A model generated the notes under the pieces. That model was not told the DNA's origin. It saw only the letters and a program-made list of their open reading frames with translations, and did no database searches. Positions 1 to 14,888 of a stretch of 64,000 bases of DNA are shown here, piece by piece. A program made the translations under genes and the position numbers. Numbering within the stretch: position 1 is the stretch's first letter; every line of letters starts with the position of its first letter. The DNA comes from Acanthacorydalis orientalis (Eukaryota > Arthropoda > Insecta > Megaloptera > Corydalidae): the NCBI GenBank assembly GCA_034766995.1, contig CM068314.1, positions 24,783,108 to 24,847,107 on the forward strand, given 5' to 3'.

Positions 1-181
1 TAACATCAAACTTGATTTTATCTTTATAATTTTTTGTCAAAAATAAAACAAACAAAAGTTGAAACACAGTTAATAAGAATTTATGAATTTTATAATACCA
101 TTCATACTTGTATTTATACAAATTAAAGTAGTTTTATATATTTAACATACTTAAAGTTGCCATGAATGTGTTCATTGCATG

Positions 182-187
<6 letters not shown>

Positions 188-267
<80 letters not shown>
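188..267. repeat. TA microsatellite
   Basis: Nearly pure (TA)n of about 80 bp. Apparent YIYI-type ORFs across it are artefacts. Confidence 0.95.
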
Positions 268-272
<5 letters not shown>

Positions 273-1137
273 GTTTACAATACCATAATAGTACGTTCTT
301 TTATAAAAAAAATGTACATGCATGACGTTATTTTGTATTAATGTGTTTTTGTATATATTATAAATTTTGTTATAATAGTTTTAATACAAAAAAACATTTG
401 CAGAAGTAGACATAAAAGAAAGATCGTCTCTTTTAATGTAATATTACACCAGATAGTATTAAGGTAAATATATTCCTTGAAATAAAAAAGAGAAACGAAA
501 AAAAAGTAACTTATTTTCACAAATGAATACTTTTGCCATTCTACAAACCACAAAAAAATCTGATCAAATATGTTCAATGAATCATTATTAATAATTTTTA
601 ATTCTTGCTTGTGTGCATACAATCAAACATTTTGAGTAATTTGTTTATTATTTTTAGTCAAATTTGTGTAGCAGAAAAGCAAATCATTTGTGAAAGATAA
701 TTTAACCACAGTGTCAGAATTGTATTGTCGCGAACTTATTCTTTTCAAGAATCATCACTAAAATAAATAAAATATTGTTTAATTAATATTTTTATTTTTA
801 CTAGTGAAAGTCAAAAAGATGATTACTCTATGATGATTACTTCCTGATACATTAAACTATAGTATTTATTTATGTAAACATTCATAACTACACTAATAGT
901 TAACGTATTCATAGTTGACAATTGCCAGTTCGTAATAGATCAATAATTTTTTCATGTTTAGTTAGCATATTTTAATTAAATTAAAATTTAACATCTGTAA
1001 CATTTAAAGTATATACGATTATACTATAATCTTTGTGTAGATATTTCATTAATTTCAATACTTGTCTTAGTTATTAGGATTTCCTTTTTAGTACCTTTTA
1101 TATTATTTCAAAATTAGCACATATATATATATATATG

Positions 1138-2278
<1,141 letters not shown>

Positions 2279-2626
2279 CACATTGAGACAAGCTTTCACT
2301 GCATCAGTTCATTTATTATTTTGAATTTATTTGAATTTCCTTTCTATGAATATCTTTCTGTATTGTTGAGTTTCTGTTAGATTTAATGAAGATACTTTTT
2401 GGTATTTTTTGCATATTTCTCTTATTTTCGTTAAAAACGCAAACTCAGCATATGTATATTGTTACATTCAAAATGCTATACTATGTAAATGTGAGTTCAT
2501 ATTAATCTGTGCTGTTTTTCCATATGATAAAACATGTTTTTATTCGTTTGATTATAGACTTTTTTTATATGTTTGTAATTAAAGAGATAGATTCTTCTAA
2601 ATGTTAATAATTCACATTTTATTTAA

Positions 2627-2674
<48 letters not shown>

Positions 2675-2690
2675 TGTGTGTATGTATATA

Positions 2691-3329
2691 CGAGAGCGGT
2701 TGAGAGGGCGGTGAAGAGTAACTTGGTTCGATATTAGAGGTAACAGCTTCAATTTCAAAGGGTACTTTATTTTTCAATATAATCCCTTCGAAGCTCAATG
2801 CACTTGCCCCAACGTTTTTTTCTCGGATATGAGTTTCTTCGAGGTCTTCAAAATAGCAGTTTGCGGCCTATATAGAATTTCATTCGATCCAAATCGCTTT
2901 TTAGCCATGAAAAATGTTGAGTTTCGAGAACAGATGGAAGTCCAAGCGAACTAAATCAGGCGAATACGGTAGATGTAGAAGGATTTCATGCTTCAATTCA
3001 GCCAATTTTTGTTGGGTGACAACACTTGAATGAACCGGTGCATTATCATGGCGAAACAACATTTTTTTCTTATCCATTCCGGAACTTTTTTCCGCGATCA
3101 CTATCTTAAACTTCTCCATAAGTGTTACGTAATATTGGCCAGTTCTTCCTATTTTACCCATTTTGCACGAAACGCCTGTATTAAAACAACTATCAAACAA
3201 AATATTAATGGTGGAATGACTGGCAACTTCACATGCGTCACTAAAAGAGATGGTACATATAAAAACATTAAAGCTGTCCCCTCTCCCTCAGCGTGTACAC
3301 GAACCCTGTTTCTCTGTAAACCGCCCTCG
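2691..3329 (-). mobile_element. Degenerate mariner element of a second subfamily
   Basis: Ends resemble CGAGGGCGGTTT-type mariner termini: the left end is at 2691 with a small insertion and the right end, inverted, is at about 3329. The minus strand encodes a transposase remnant at 3200-2901 with FRHDNAPVHSS and YSPDLVRLDFHLF, giving DD34D spacing, preceded by CKMGKIGRTGQYYVTLMEK. Near 2800 the strand still shows the C-terminal KRW-like coding. At about 640 bp much of the gene is deleted. Its 2691-2830 end matches the right end of the fragment at 58760-58982, so both belong to one family. It is bordered by TA and CA microsatellites. Confidence 0.8.
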
Positions 3330-3342
3330 TGGGTGTGTGTAT

Positions 3343-3403
<61 letters not shown>

Positions 3404-4337
3404 TGCATATATACCTACACATGATGTACTTGAATCAGTGTTCGTACATTAATATAAAATTAATATTATAGTATTACCTTAACATTTCAAACGTTATAAG
3501 ACACAAATCGAGTCTTGCACTTTTTAAGAACTATCCCTTAAGACATGTTTCATTTGCTCTCGAAAATATACTTAACAAAATATTCAACCATGAACAACTA
3601 TTAAATAATCGCTTTAATAACAAAAACCTTGACTATTACAAAATGCTAATATAATAAGACATTCAGTGGCATGTACATTGTTGCAAACAGGTTTTAAAAT
3701 AATTTATATTTTTCTCTTACGATTTTTTTTTTAAATTATTGTTAATAAGGAAAAAAAATATTTTAAATATTAATGTTATGATAAACTAGTTGTTTTTTTT
3801 TGGCGGTTATATAAATATACGAAATTCATTGGCAAATTGGGTTCATAATTATAAAATTAATAAAAATGTACATGTACTGGTCAATGAAATTTAAGTTAGA
3901 ATTTTAACAAAGTTTATCTATTAATCTTTATGTTATTAACTTGATGTTGAAATCATTATTGTTCTTTTTTATTATTAAGAACGCCCTGCATTTGTATATT
4001 CAGGCAACCTATAAGATTAAGACAGATAATCTTATGGGTCAGGGAAATTTGCCCTATAGATTAAATATTATTTTTTTCTAAATTTATTAGTTGACACACT
4101 TTTAATGTCATTGCGAACAAAAGTATTAACGATTTTGCTAAATAATGAAAATATTTTTGCCATTATTAACGGATTATGTCTATTGTTCATATTTATTTAT
4201 ATACATTTTTTATTCGTAATTAGCTTCGAATGCAAATCAATTACAAAAATAAATTATTTTATGTACATCAAATGTACAAAATGTACATAGAAAAGATACT
4301 GTCATATATTAACAAGTGTGCTGCTTGTGCGTATGTA

Positions 4338-4409
<72 letters not shown>

Positions 4410-4606
4410 ACATACATACATATTCTCGCATACAGGCACATTTACATTTCATCTTTTAAAATTTAAGTTTTAATAATTACACGGAAAATAAAAACTTAAA
4501 ATTAATTAGAAAATAAACGTATGAAAGGTTTACTTTGTTCTGAATGTTGATACAAATGTGTGATATTAAACATGCACAGTTTGGACAATTCCATCGTTGT
4601 TCACAG

Positions 4607-4891
4607 GTGTTTCGGGTGCCCGAGACCGCTTCTGTGTTGCTGAGGTAGGTGGCAATTAAATTTTATTTAGATTAGTTTTACACATCTTACAATCGTACTG
4701 TTTATGCACACAAGAAAACTATAATTTACATTCTGTCCACCACTAGTATCATTTGCCACCCCTATGTAACTTTTATAACCGTGGTTATGCATTTATGTTC
4801 TATTTAGTAATATTCTGTACTACAAATATCATTTGGTGATATTATTTTGTCGTTTTCTCGTTCTTTAGATTTCATCTGACATTAAATGAGA

Positions 4892-4957
<66 letters not shown>

Positions 4958-7900
4958 GTAAGTACGGAATAAATAAGAATTCTCTGGATTTATACTTTTG
5001 AAATATTATTAACAATTTAGTTCAGTGGATCTGGCTGTGGAATATTGCATCAAAATGGACAATCTAATCCTAGTTGTGGAATGCTGGTAGGGGGTTGTTT
5101 AGAATATAATTACATTTTTGTGAATTATCTGACCGTGACAGTGTCGCAGTCAGCGTGAAAGAAGAGTTGAATTCCAGGTTAATTTTTTGATGTGAAGGAT
5201 GTGTGTGTGTCTAGAGTATAATCACACTTTTGCGAACTGTCAGACCTTACGCTATAGCGTCCAGTGCGAAAAAAGGGTAAAATTCTGTTTTTTTTTTTTT
5301 AAAAAAAAATATCTCACTTCCTCTTGTAACGACAAAATAAATTAAATAACCACTTTGTAGGGAATTTAATTCCCAACAATTTGGTATATTTTTTTTCCAT
5401 GCGATGAATATTTTTTTTATTTATTTGAAAAAAAAACAAGTTTTTTTTTCATTTTTCTTGTTTTTCGTTCGTTTGACGTTAAAGATAGCCATTAACAAAG
5501 TTGTAGAACATAAAAAAAATCTGCAACTTTCATATTAAACTTTTTTTTGTACGATAAATATTTATTGTTTTACACCGTGGACAAAAAGCCGCATATACCG
5601 TATGGGCGGAACTGTAATATCGCTTCCCATAGTGTACAGTTCCATTCTACGCTACACACGATCTTTTGCAGCAGTATAAAACAATAAATATTAATCGCAC
5701 AAAGAAAAATTTAATATGAAAGTTGCAGATTTTTTTATGCTTTACAACTTTGTTAATGGCTATCTTTAACGTCAAGGAGAAAAATGCAAAACTTTTTTAA
5801 CCAGTTTTTATGTAATAAATAAAAAAGTATTCATCCCATGAAAAAAAGTATGGGAATCAATCAAAGTATGGGAGAATTAAATTCTCTGCAAAATGGTTTT
5901 TAATTTATTTTGCAGCTAAAAAGGAAGGGAGATATTTTTAAAAAAATTAACACGGAATTTAACACTTTTTTTCACGCTGGCTAAGCTAGTGTAAGGTCTG
6001 ACAGTTCACAAAAGTGTAATTATATTCTAGACAACATCCGCTCCCCCTTCAACATCCCACAATCAGGATTAGATTGTCCATTCTGATACAAGGATAGGTC
6101 CGAATTTTAACCAGTCCACTGGACTAATTTACTATTTTTACATTCATTTTATTTCTAATAAAGGTTTATAAAAATAGTATTGCGATTTACATTAAATTTC
6201 ATACAATATTATTTTCAAAAATGTAAAGTCAGTGACATCCATTTTTGTTCAGTTTGTTTCTACAGTTAGGATAAATAATTGAGTATTTTCTTTGGCATGA
6301 ATCATAAAGTATATTTTGTTGGTGTAAATATAAACCAAAGGCAATGTTAAATATTTTTTTTAACTAAAAGAATATTGTTTTTCTAACTTGAAGAAACTGG
6401 TAATTCTTTTTTATTTTTAATTCAGTTATAAAATAGATTGGTTTTATATATTACGTAATATATTTAATTATTAAGATTCAGTGAATTTGTTGTTACAATT
6501 TTCAAAATGGGTCGAGCGAATCGATAAAAATAAGATATTTCAGAGCACTTCATCACTTATAGTTGCATTTAAAAAATTAAAAACCAGCTTATATGATAAG
6601 TGTTTTGCTATTCTGTTAATTATTGCATGCTTTTTATATGGAAATTACTAAGGTTTTTTTTAAAGAAAAATCATCATTATTAGAACATTTTTTTATGGAT
6701 TAAAACTTCTGTCTCAAGCAGCTTATACGTTCTAATGCCTTTTAATATATTTAATTAAACGTTTTAATTCCTTTTAATAGTTTACACTTAAACATGTTGT
6801 GTTACATGTGAATTACTTTTTATATATTTTTATTAACACTGACCAATATCGCTGTAAAATGCAGTACTTTAAAAATTCGATGCTAATTATAATTGACAAA
6901 AACAGAAAAAACGACTTGTATAAAAAGTAAAACATGCCTTTATTTATTATAAAACACAAAAAGTTCGTCTAAGTAAACAAAAAAAAAAATGTATAAAAGA
7001 TATCAAATATTGTAACATACAACAATCAATCTAATTTATTTTAATTTAACGTGCAATTAATATATTTACTTACGTATAATACAAAAATTGTTCATATGTC
7101 TAATTGTTTATCCAAAAAATATACAAGTACATTTTTACTTAATATGAAATAAATTACATTTATTCCTTTACAATAGTTTATTTGCATTTTTTATTGCTAT
7201 TTTACAAATAGTTTATTTACTTTGTTGTAATGTGACAAAAAGCATTTAAAATTTATTTCGTCGGCGGATTTACAAAATAATTATTCAAATAGATATTTTT
7301 TTTAAAACCAAAGGGCCCCGCCGCCTGCTCACTGCGATTGCCCATCTCCAGGGGGATCTTCCCCCCCCCACTCGCTAATGCTCGCTCACTCCTAACAAAC
7401 AGCAAAAATTAACAAATTATATGCACAAATAATCTACGTAAAATGTAAGTCGTTAAATTTTTATTGGAAGAGTTTATAAAAATTAACAACAAAATACAAT
7501 GTTAAAATGTGTAACAATTTTTTACTCTAAAGCTTCAGTGAACACAAAATTTTAAATAAATTTCTTATCAGTTTTACACTGACATTGTATACCCTATTTC
7601 GTCGTACACCGTCAGAGAGTTACATACATGTAACTGATGTCAACCAATCAGAACAGAGACCACGCGATCTCCATCAACCAATCAGAACACGAATAAAATT
7701 TCCAAAAGATGTGTACATGACTAATTTTTAATTGTAGAGATATCCTCTTCATATACCAATTTAAACAAAAAATAAACTGAGGGGGTCACTGTATAGGATG
7801 TTTTTTTGAATGTAATTTGTTATAATCGACTGGTGGTTAATGTATTAGGTTAATTTATTTCTTGGGGATTTCAGTCATGAAGACATTTACAAATATTTTT

Positions 7901-8132
7901 ATAATACATGAAAATCATTCGAATACACAATGACGGATATAATATTCACATTAAACTTAGGAACGCTCTAGCGTTGATGTCGCCATATGTTAATAATATT
8001 TTGAATGGTACAGCATTCTTTTTCGTCAACGTGTTGAACAATTAATATTTTGATCTTAACTATAAGGTTAAGATCTGATGATCTAAAACATTCATTAGCA
8101 CATTTAATAATCAGAGGTGCTAATTAATATAC

Positions 8133-8167
<35 letters not shown>

Positions 8168-8174
8168 GTGTGTG

Positions 8175-8211
<37 letters not shown>

Positions 8212-8627
8212 ATCACGTAATAAACGTTATCTAAATGAAAAAATGGATACTACACTTCAACTGTCCAATCAGTATAATTTTTGTACGCAAATAAAATGAT
8301 TGAAATAAATGTAAAATAAATTTGATTTTTAATTTCGATTTTAACAGATTTTGGTACATAATAAAAGAGGGTTAGTTATTGGCTATTTCACTTCACTCTT
8401 AGTTCCCCATAGCAAACGTTGATATCTATAAAAAAAAACACTGTATATGTAGGATGAACACCAGGGCTGAACATCATCTCTGACTTTTATAATACGAAAT
8501 TAATAAAATAGATTATGTGTAATCAAAGCTCCTATCATCAGAGAAATATTATATAAGTATTCTTTTTGTTTTGATTGATATGGTATTATAGAGCTTTAAC
8601 TACTAAGTTTTTGAGTCATTGATAGGT

Positions 8628-8670
<43 letters not shown>

Positions 8671-9894
8671 TTATTGCTGATATTTGTTGTAAAAATTAGT
8701 ATCTCGAATGGAAAAATATACATTTTTACACGAATATATAAAACAAACGCATGATATTTAGTACGTTATCGAAAAACTTGGCTGATACACGAATAATGTG
8801 TGGATGATTAAATTGTATTACTTTTAATTGTGATTATATATTTACTACATTTAGTTAAAATTTCATGATCAATATCATTAAATTTCAACTAAATATATTA
8901 AAATGTTGAGTAAATGACAGTAAGTTTTTATTTTAACACGTTGGCTTCCGATAAACCGCGATTTTTTAACTTATTAAATGTCAAATGATCAATATTGGTA
9001 TACATAATTATACAATGTTTAAACATTATTACGTATAAACAAAACATTTTTTTAAATTAAAAAATATAAAATTTAAGTAATATTGATTAATTAAATACGG
9101 CAATACTTTTAATATGTATTTTTAATTAAGACAATCCTAATTCATTAACAAATCAGTCAACTTTTATTCATCATTTCAATTCAATTGATGCAATTATTTG
9201 CCTATAACATACAATTAAATTTATTGTTATTCCATAAAATACTATTTTTTAATATAAATTTAAAACACGTACTATTTTATTTTCAGTGGGGGAATCAAAT
9301 TCACGGATCTCAATTCGGATGAAGGTAAGTGTATAAAGTTGTTTATTATTTTTTCAAACCTTTACATATTTTCATAGTATGTACATATAAGCTTTGTTAC
9401 ATATATTTTCGAGAAGTTGCAAATTTAGAACAAAAAAAACTGTTTATATAGTAGTTTTACCGTTAAACTTTTCCATGTATAAGCGCATAGTTTACATATA
9501 TATATATACATACAGATATGCATGTATTATATACTTTGTAGTGCTGTATATATTCTTTAGTTTCATGTGAAATTCTGAACAAGTATAATAAAGTATCGAG
9601 ATAATAGTTATATTGGAAGCACATAAAAAGAGGTTCTTCATTTTTGTTATAAAAATTAAAAATACTATTGGAAGTAAATAAATAATATAAAAAAGGTCGC
9701 AGCATATTTTAAATCATGAAATAATTACCTATTTTACTGTTAAACTTGTTTTAATTAATTCAACGCAATTAATATATTTATTTACAAATAATAATGCATT
9801 TTTTAACTTAAAAAATGTGTCCTTTATAGCTGCCCATATTATATAAAATTAAATTAGAGAGAGAGAGAGAGAGATTAGTCTCTCTCTCTCTCTC

Positions 9895-9945
<51 letters not shown>

Positions 9946-10839
9946 CTGATTTTCGTAATGATATAATTTGATATTGCTATTGTAAAAACGTCAACATGTT
10001 CTGAATTTATCCTATAAAATTTATAAAAATTAAGTATTCTTCCAAATATTTTTCTTCTATAAAAAAGCAACGAGTATTATTTATTACAATAAAAAATAAT
10101 ATTCTTCATATACGAATTAAATAAAAATGCTAGTAGTATGCGACTTGGTTTGGATTTTAGAAGTACACTTTTATCTTTTGATGGCTGGTGTTGTATTTAA
10201 GAGTAATTTATTTCTGCTCAAGACAGAAGATGTCGTACAAGATATCCACAGGATTAAAAAAAGTATCCTATGAATCATGTCGTAAAAAAATCAACAAATT
10301 AATTATTATTATATCTATTAACTAACCAACAAAAAATAATAAACTTTCAATAATTTATTACTAACATTATTTTTTTTGTTTACATAAAGACAACAGGACA
10401 ATTGCATGTTACATATTAAGTAAATAATCAATATACAATTAACTATTCAAAAAGATAGCTGAATAGACACAAAATATGATTGTAAGGAAAAATGAATGTT
10501 TGTCATAAATTACCTAGTCATATCGTAAAATTATAAATTGATTCATGTCAGTTAATTAAATACGAATATATCATGCAATATGATAATATATTGTAAGAAA
10601 ACTATTAACTCTTAATTCTAAAATTGTCGGTTATCATAATTGTCAAGACCAAGGTCAGTGATGTTTTGTTTTTTCAATTAAAATAAACAGGACGTTTATA
10701 ATACATTAAAAAACATGTACTAGACAAAGTTAACATAATATCAGTCATACTTTTTTTACTATTGCGTTATATCGAAATTCGGTCTTCTAAAATTATCACT
10801 TAAATGTGGGTTTTTAGTTATTGTAACAAATGTATGTGT

Positions 10840-10912
<73 letters not shown>

Positions 10913-12106
10913 TTCGCAACACTCAAAATGATTCACCAATTTCAAATTATTATTGAACAAAGTAAATCAAAAAAAAAGAAGAAGAAATTATTTTTAAATA
11001 GATAATTTAGTTTGTTTTTATTTAAATACATACTTTAAAAAAAACATACAGAAGATGTTAAGAAAAGGGATAGAAAAGCAAAAGGTACGAAAATAATCCA
11101 ACATTCAAAATGACATGCAATGTTTTTCACGGCGTTTGCTAGGATGTTGATTTTTTACATTTCTCCAGAAATTACTGAAGGTCTTCAACAAAAGAACACA
11201 TGAACGAGGATTTCGATTTTTGGAAATAAATTATCTTTGTTGATTAATCCAAAATCAATTTATTCGGTAATGGTAGGCATCCTAAAGTCCGGAGAAAGTC
11301 AAATACCGCGTTTGATCGACAAAACATTAGGCCTACCGTCAAACACGGTGGCGGGTATGTTATGATCTAGGAATGTATAGCTTCTTCTGGTGTTGGTAAC
11401 CTTAATTTTATTGAAGGAAATTTGGATAAATTCATGTATTTTAACATTTTAAGAACTAATTTAAAAGTCATTACAGAAAAATTGCGCATAAGACAACCAC
11501 ATTCACCTTTTACGAGGATAACGATCCCAAACATTCTTCGTACTTAGTCAAAAAATGGCTTTTATACAATTTTAGAGAGGCCATGCATACCCCTCCGCAT
11601 TCTCCCGATCTTACGTAATCGAGCACTTTTGGACAAGTCAAATTCAGTTTAAAAAATTTCACGACATGCAACAAAGAAGCCCTAAAAATACATATACAGA
11701 GTGAGTGGAACTCCATAAGTCGTAATTTTACAAAGAAACTGGTAACATCTATGCAATAAAGGCTCAAAGATGTCATAAAATAAAAAGGAGGCCCTACAAA
11801 GTATTAAAGATGATGATGAATTCAATAGTGTTCATTCTTCAAGTTAAAAAAAATATCGTCCTGAAATCAGTATCCTTGCTCACATAGTGAAAAACTTTAA
11901 ATGGACCATTTTCTATGTTGCATCATTTTTGTACTTTTTGCTTTTTTACCCTTTTTTACATCTTCTGTATGTTTTTATGTGTTTTTTAATGTATTGTAAA
12001 TAAAAACAAACTAATTAAAAATTATTTCTTAATTGCTTTAAAGCATTTTTTTTTGATTTATCTTGTCCAATAAGAATTTGAAAATGATGCGTTATTTTGA
12101 GTGTTG

Positions 12107-12168
<62 letters not shown>

Positions 12169-12403
12169 GTATGTCTATATAAATATATGTGTAATTTTGT
12201 ATTTTAAAAATATCATTAGTTCGTTGACTTATGCCTTTTTTAAATTTAAAAATAAATTATTCACATTCATACGATTATAATTTAGTTTGTCAGTTATACT
12301 TGTAAAAACTTAGGTAAATTCGAAAGGTATTGGTGGTAACCACTGTAGTTGCCGACGCGCCCTTAAATCCCAAATAACCAAGCAATCATCAAAAAGTATT
12401 TTC

Positions 12404-12472
<69 letters not shown>

Positions 12473-13485
12473 CATACATACATACAGTACATACACACAC
12501 ACACACACACCAGGTCATTTCAATTTTTTTGGATTTGGTAGCGAATTTCTAACAAAATATTACATAAAAATCATGTACTTTCAGTCTCCAAAATATTTTA
12601 ATGCCTATTAATATTTTGTACACACGACTATAGAATATATTTTTTTAATATTTAATAGATCAAGAAATTAATTATCTTCTAATCACATAAAAATATTTTA
12701 AATACGTTTATAAGAACAAACGTATACTTCGTATTATAGTTAATGGTTGTATTTTTTTTTTGGAGCATCAAGTAAAAAGTTTCACCACAGAACCACGTAA
12801 GTCATATGCGGCTCGCGATTCTCGCAATGTCCATTCCTATTATATAGAAAGGCAAGATAATGAAGTCACTAAATTCCCTTGAAACTAAGTGGAGAAATAT
12901 TTCACTTGGTACTCGCTATATGAGCCCGTTATTTCTGAAGCGGATTTTAAGCAAAAAATAAAGAAGTCTAATTTGTTCGTACTGGCAGGTATACTGAGTG
13001 ATTTATTTTAAAAAAGCAAGTTTTGTTTTTAATCAATAAAATGAGTAAAAAGTGGGAAATTGTATAGAAAAAATTAATGTTATGCTATCTATATTATTTT
13101 TCTTAAATAATATTTAGGTATGAAAAAAATGTTTGAAATGACCTGTTATATATTTCGTGTTGTACGTACTGTGTATATGTGTATGTTTCTCGGAATGATA
13201 TACAAAAGAAAAAAAGGACATATTTTGGCGACCGTCCATCTCACTCTTGCTACCAAAACTAGAACGGCTGTTGTCTATAAATAATACTAATTCTTGTTCA
13301 TAAATACTTCTGTTTTATTTTGTATTAGTATATTCTATTTTATTTTAAGTTAACTAATCTAAATTCGATGGTCTCATTCAGTCTCATTTAACATATAATA
13401 ATTGCTTGTTACAGAATGATACTAGTGATACACGATATTATGCATATTCAAATATATATTACTGCTGTAATTTATGTAAATATAT

Positions 13486-13548
<63 letters not shown>

Positions 13549-13799
13549 TATAATTTGTCTGATGAACAAACCCTATTAGAATGGTTATCATGACATATTT
13601 TTTTTATTAATCAATGTATCAAGTTAGAATTGATTATGTTCTGATAGTAAATGATTTTAATTATTTACAACAAAAAAATAGTAACATCCAATATTATTTC
13701 GGTGTATTTATGATACTTTTAAATAATAATTGCAGAGGTATAAAAATGTATTAAACTATTCAAACTAAAGTCGTTTGATAATATGTCCGTATGAGAGGA

Positions 13800-13863
<64 letters not shown>

Positions 13864-14153
13864 TGGAATTAAAACTAAAAAAAAAAATTGAAAATCGCAC
13901 TATAAACGTAGAATCATTTTTTATGAAATTTTAAAAGAAAACGTATTTTCACTGAAAAATTATTATTATTATAAATCCAATACAAAAGTAAATAAGGATA
14001 AGATAAATATTTTAGAGTAAGCTCAAAACTAAAAATAAATGTAAATTAATTTAAATTAGAGATTTTGTTAAACGAAATGAGTAAAAAGTCGAAATGAGTA
14101 CCCAAGGGATTTGTTTTACGTGGAGAAATTGGAAGTTTTATATATATATACAT

Positions 14154-14214
<61 letters not shown>

Positions 14215-14839
14215 CATACATATTGACAAATTTTGTAAGGTCCAAATAACTGAGTTTTCCACATTACTTATATTTCCACATTATTTATATTATTCGATCG
14301 ATAACTCATTTTTAATTTGTAAATATATACGATCAATACGAATCAATTATTAGTTAATATCTACTAGTTCATTTCAGTTCTTTAAAGATTTTGTAATATT
14401 TTTTAGCATATACTATGATTGAGGTAAAATATATTTATTTTATTAATTAGCAATACTTTTATATAAATGTGTGAAGTTAGAGAAACTGATATTATTTTTT
14501 CAATATGAAAACGTCTTTTAAAATTAAAATACAAATCAGTTTACGTACTAAATGTTAAAAATGTAGTGTTAACTGAAATAAAACTTGTTAGTATTATTTT
14601 GTGGTCAAGTACAACAGCTAGATACAGTGTAAATATAGAAATTAGACATTCACGTGCAATCTTACAGTTTTAAACATATTGTATATCGGATAAGAAACCT
14701 TATAATAAAAATATATCCTTAATTAACATAGCAGTAATATGATTGCAAACTGAGAACTTTTCAAGGCCTAATAGATATCACCTGACATATTTTGTTTGCA
14801 ATTACTATGGGAAAAATGTAAAATATATAACTTCTGTGT

Positions 14840-14888
<49 letters not shown>

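Larger units (their letters stand above)
4645..9286 (+). other. Ttd14 intron
   Basis: A GT-AG intron between the two 38-nt exons (donor GTAGGT at 4645, acceptor TTTTCAG before 9287). It contains the large foldback element 5017-6126, a GC-rich patch at 7312-7390 with a C-run, a duplicated CCAAT-type motif near 7641-7689, and TA/GA microsatellites at 4898-4954, 8137-8210 and 8631-8665. I see no further exon. Confidence 0.7.

Noticed and set aside
338..622. 94-codon minus ORF
   Set aside because: Low-complexity Phe/Ile/Tyr composition, no conserved pattern, length compatible with chance.
9856..9900. GA-tract followed by CT-tract as a possible terminator hairpin
   Set aside because: It is a (GA)n/(CT)n microsatellite palindrome next to a TA array in the middle of an intron, not near any gene end.
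11510..11776. 88-codon minus-strand ORF
   Set aside because: Antisense to the Tc1 transposase remnant, which has family motifs on the plus strand.
12310..12510. Minus ORF with [20 protein letters not shown]
   Set aside because: About 30 residues look faintly protein-like, perhaps an old transposase scrap, but I could not match a family and the rest is TA repeat.
13160..13290. Promoter-like block with CGACCGTCCATCTC and TATAAATA
   Set aside because: No exon or start codon follows and TATAAATA is frequent by chance in this composition.
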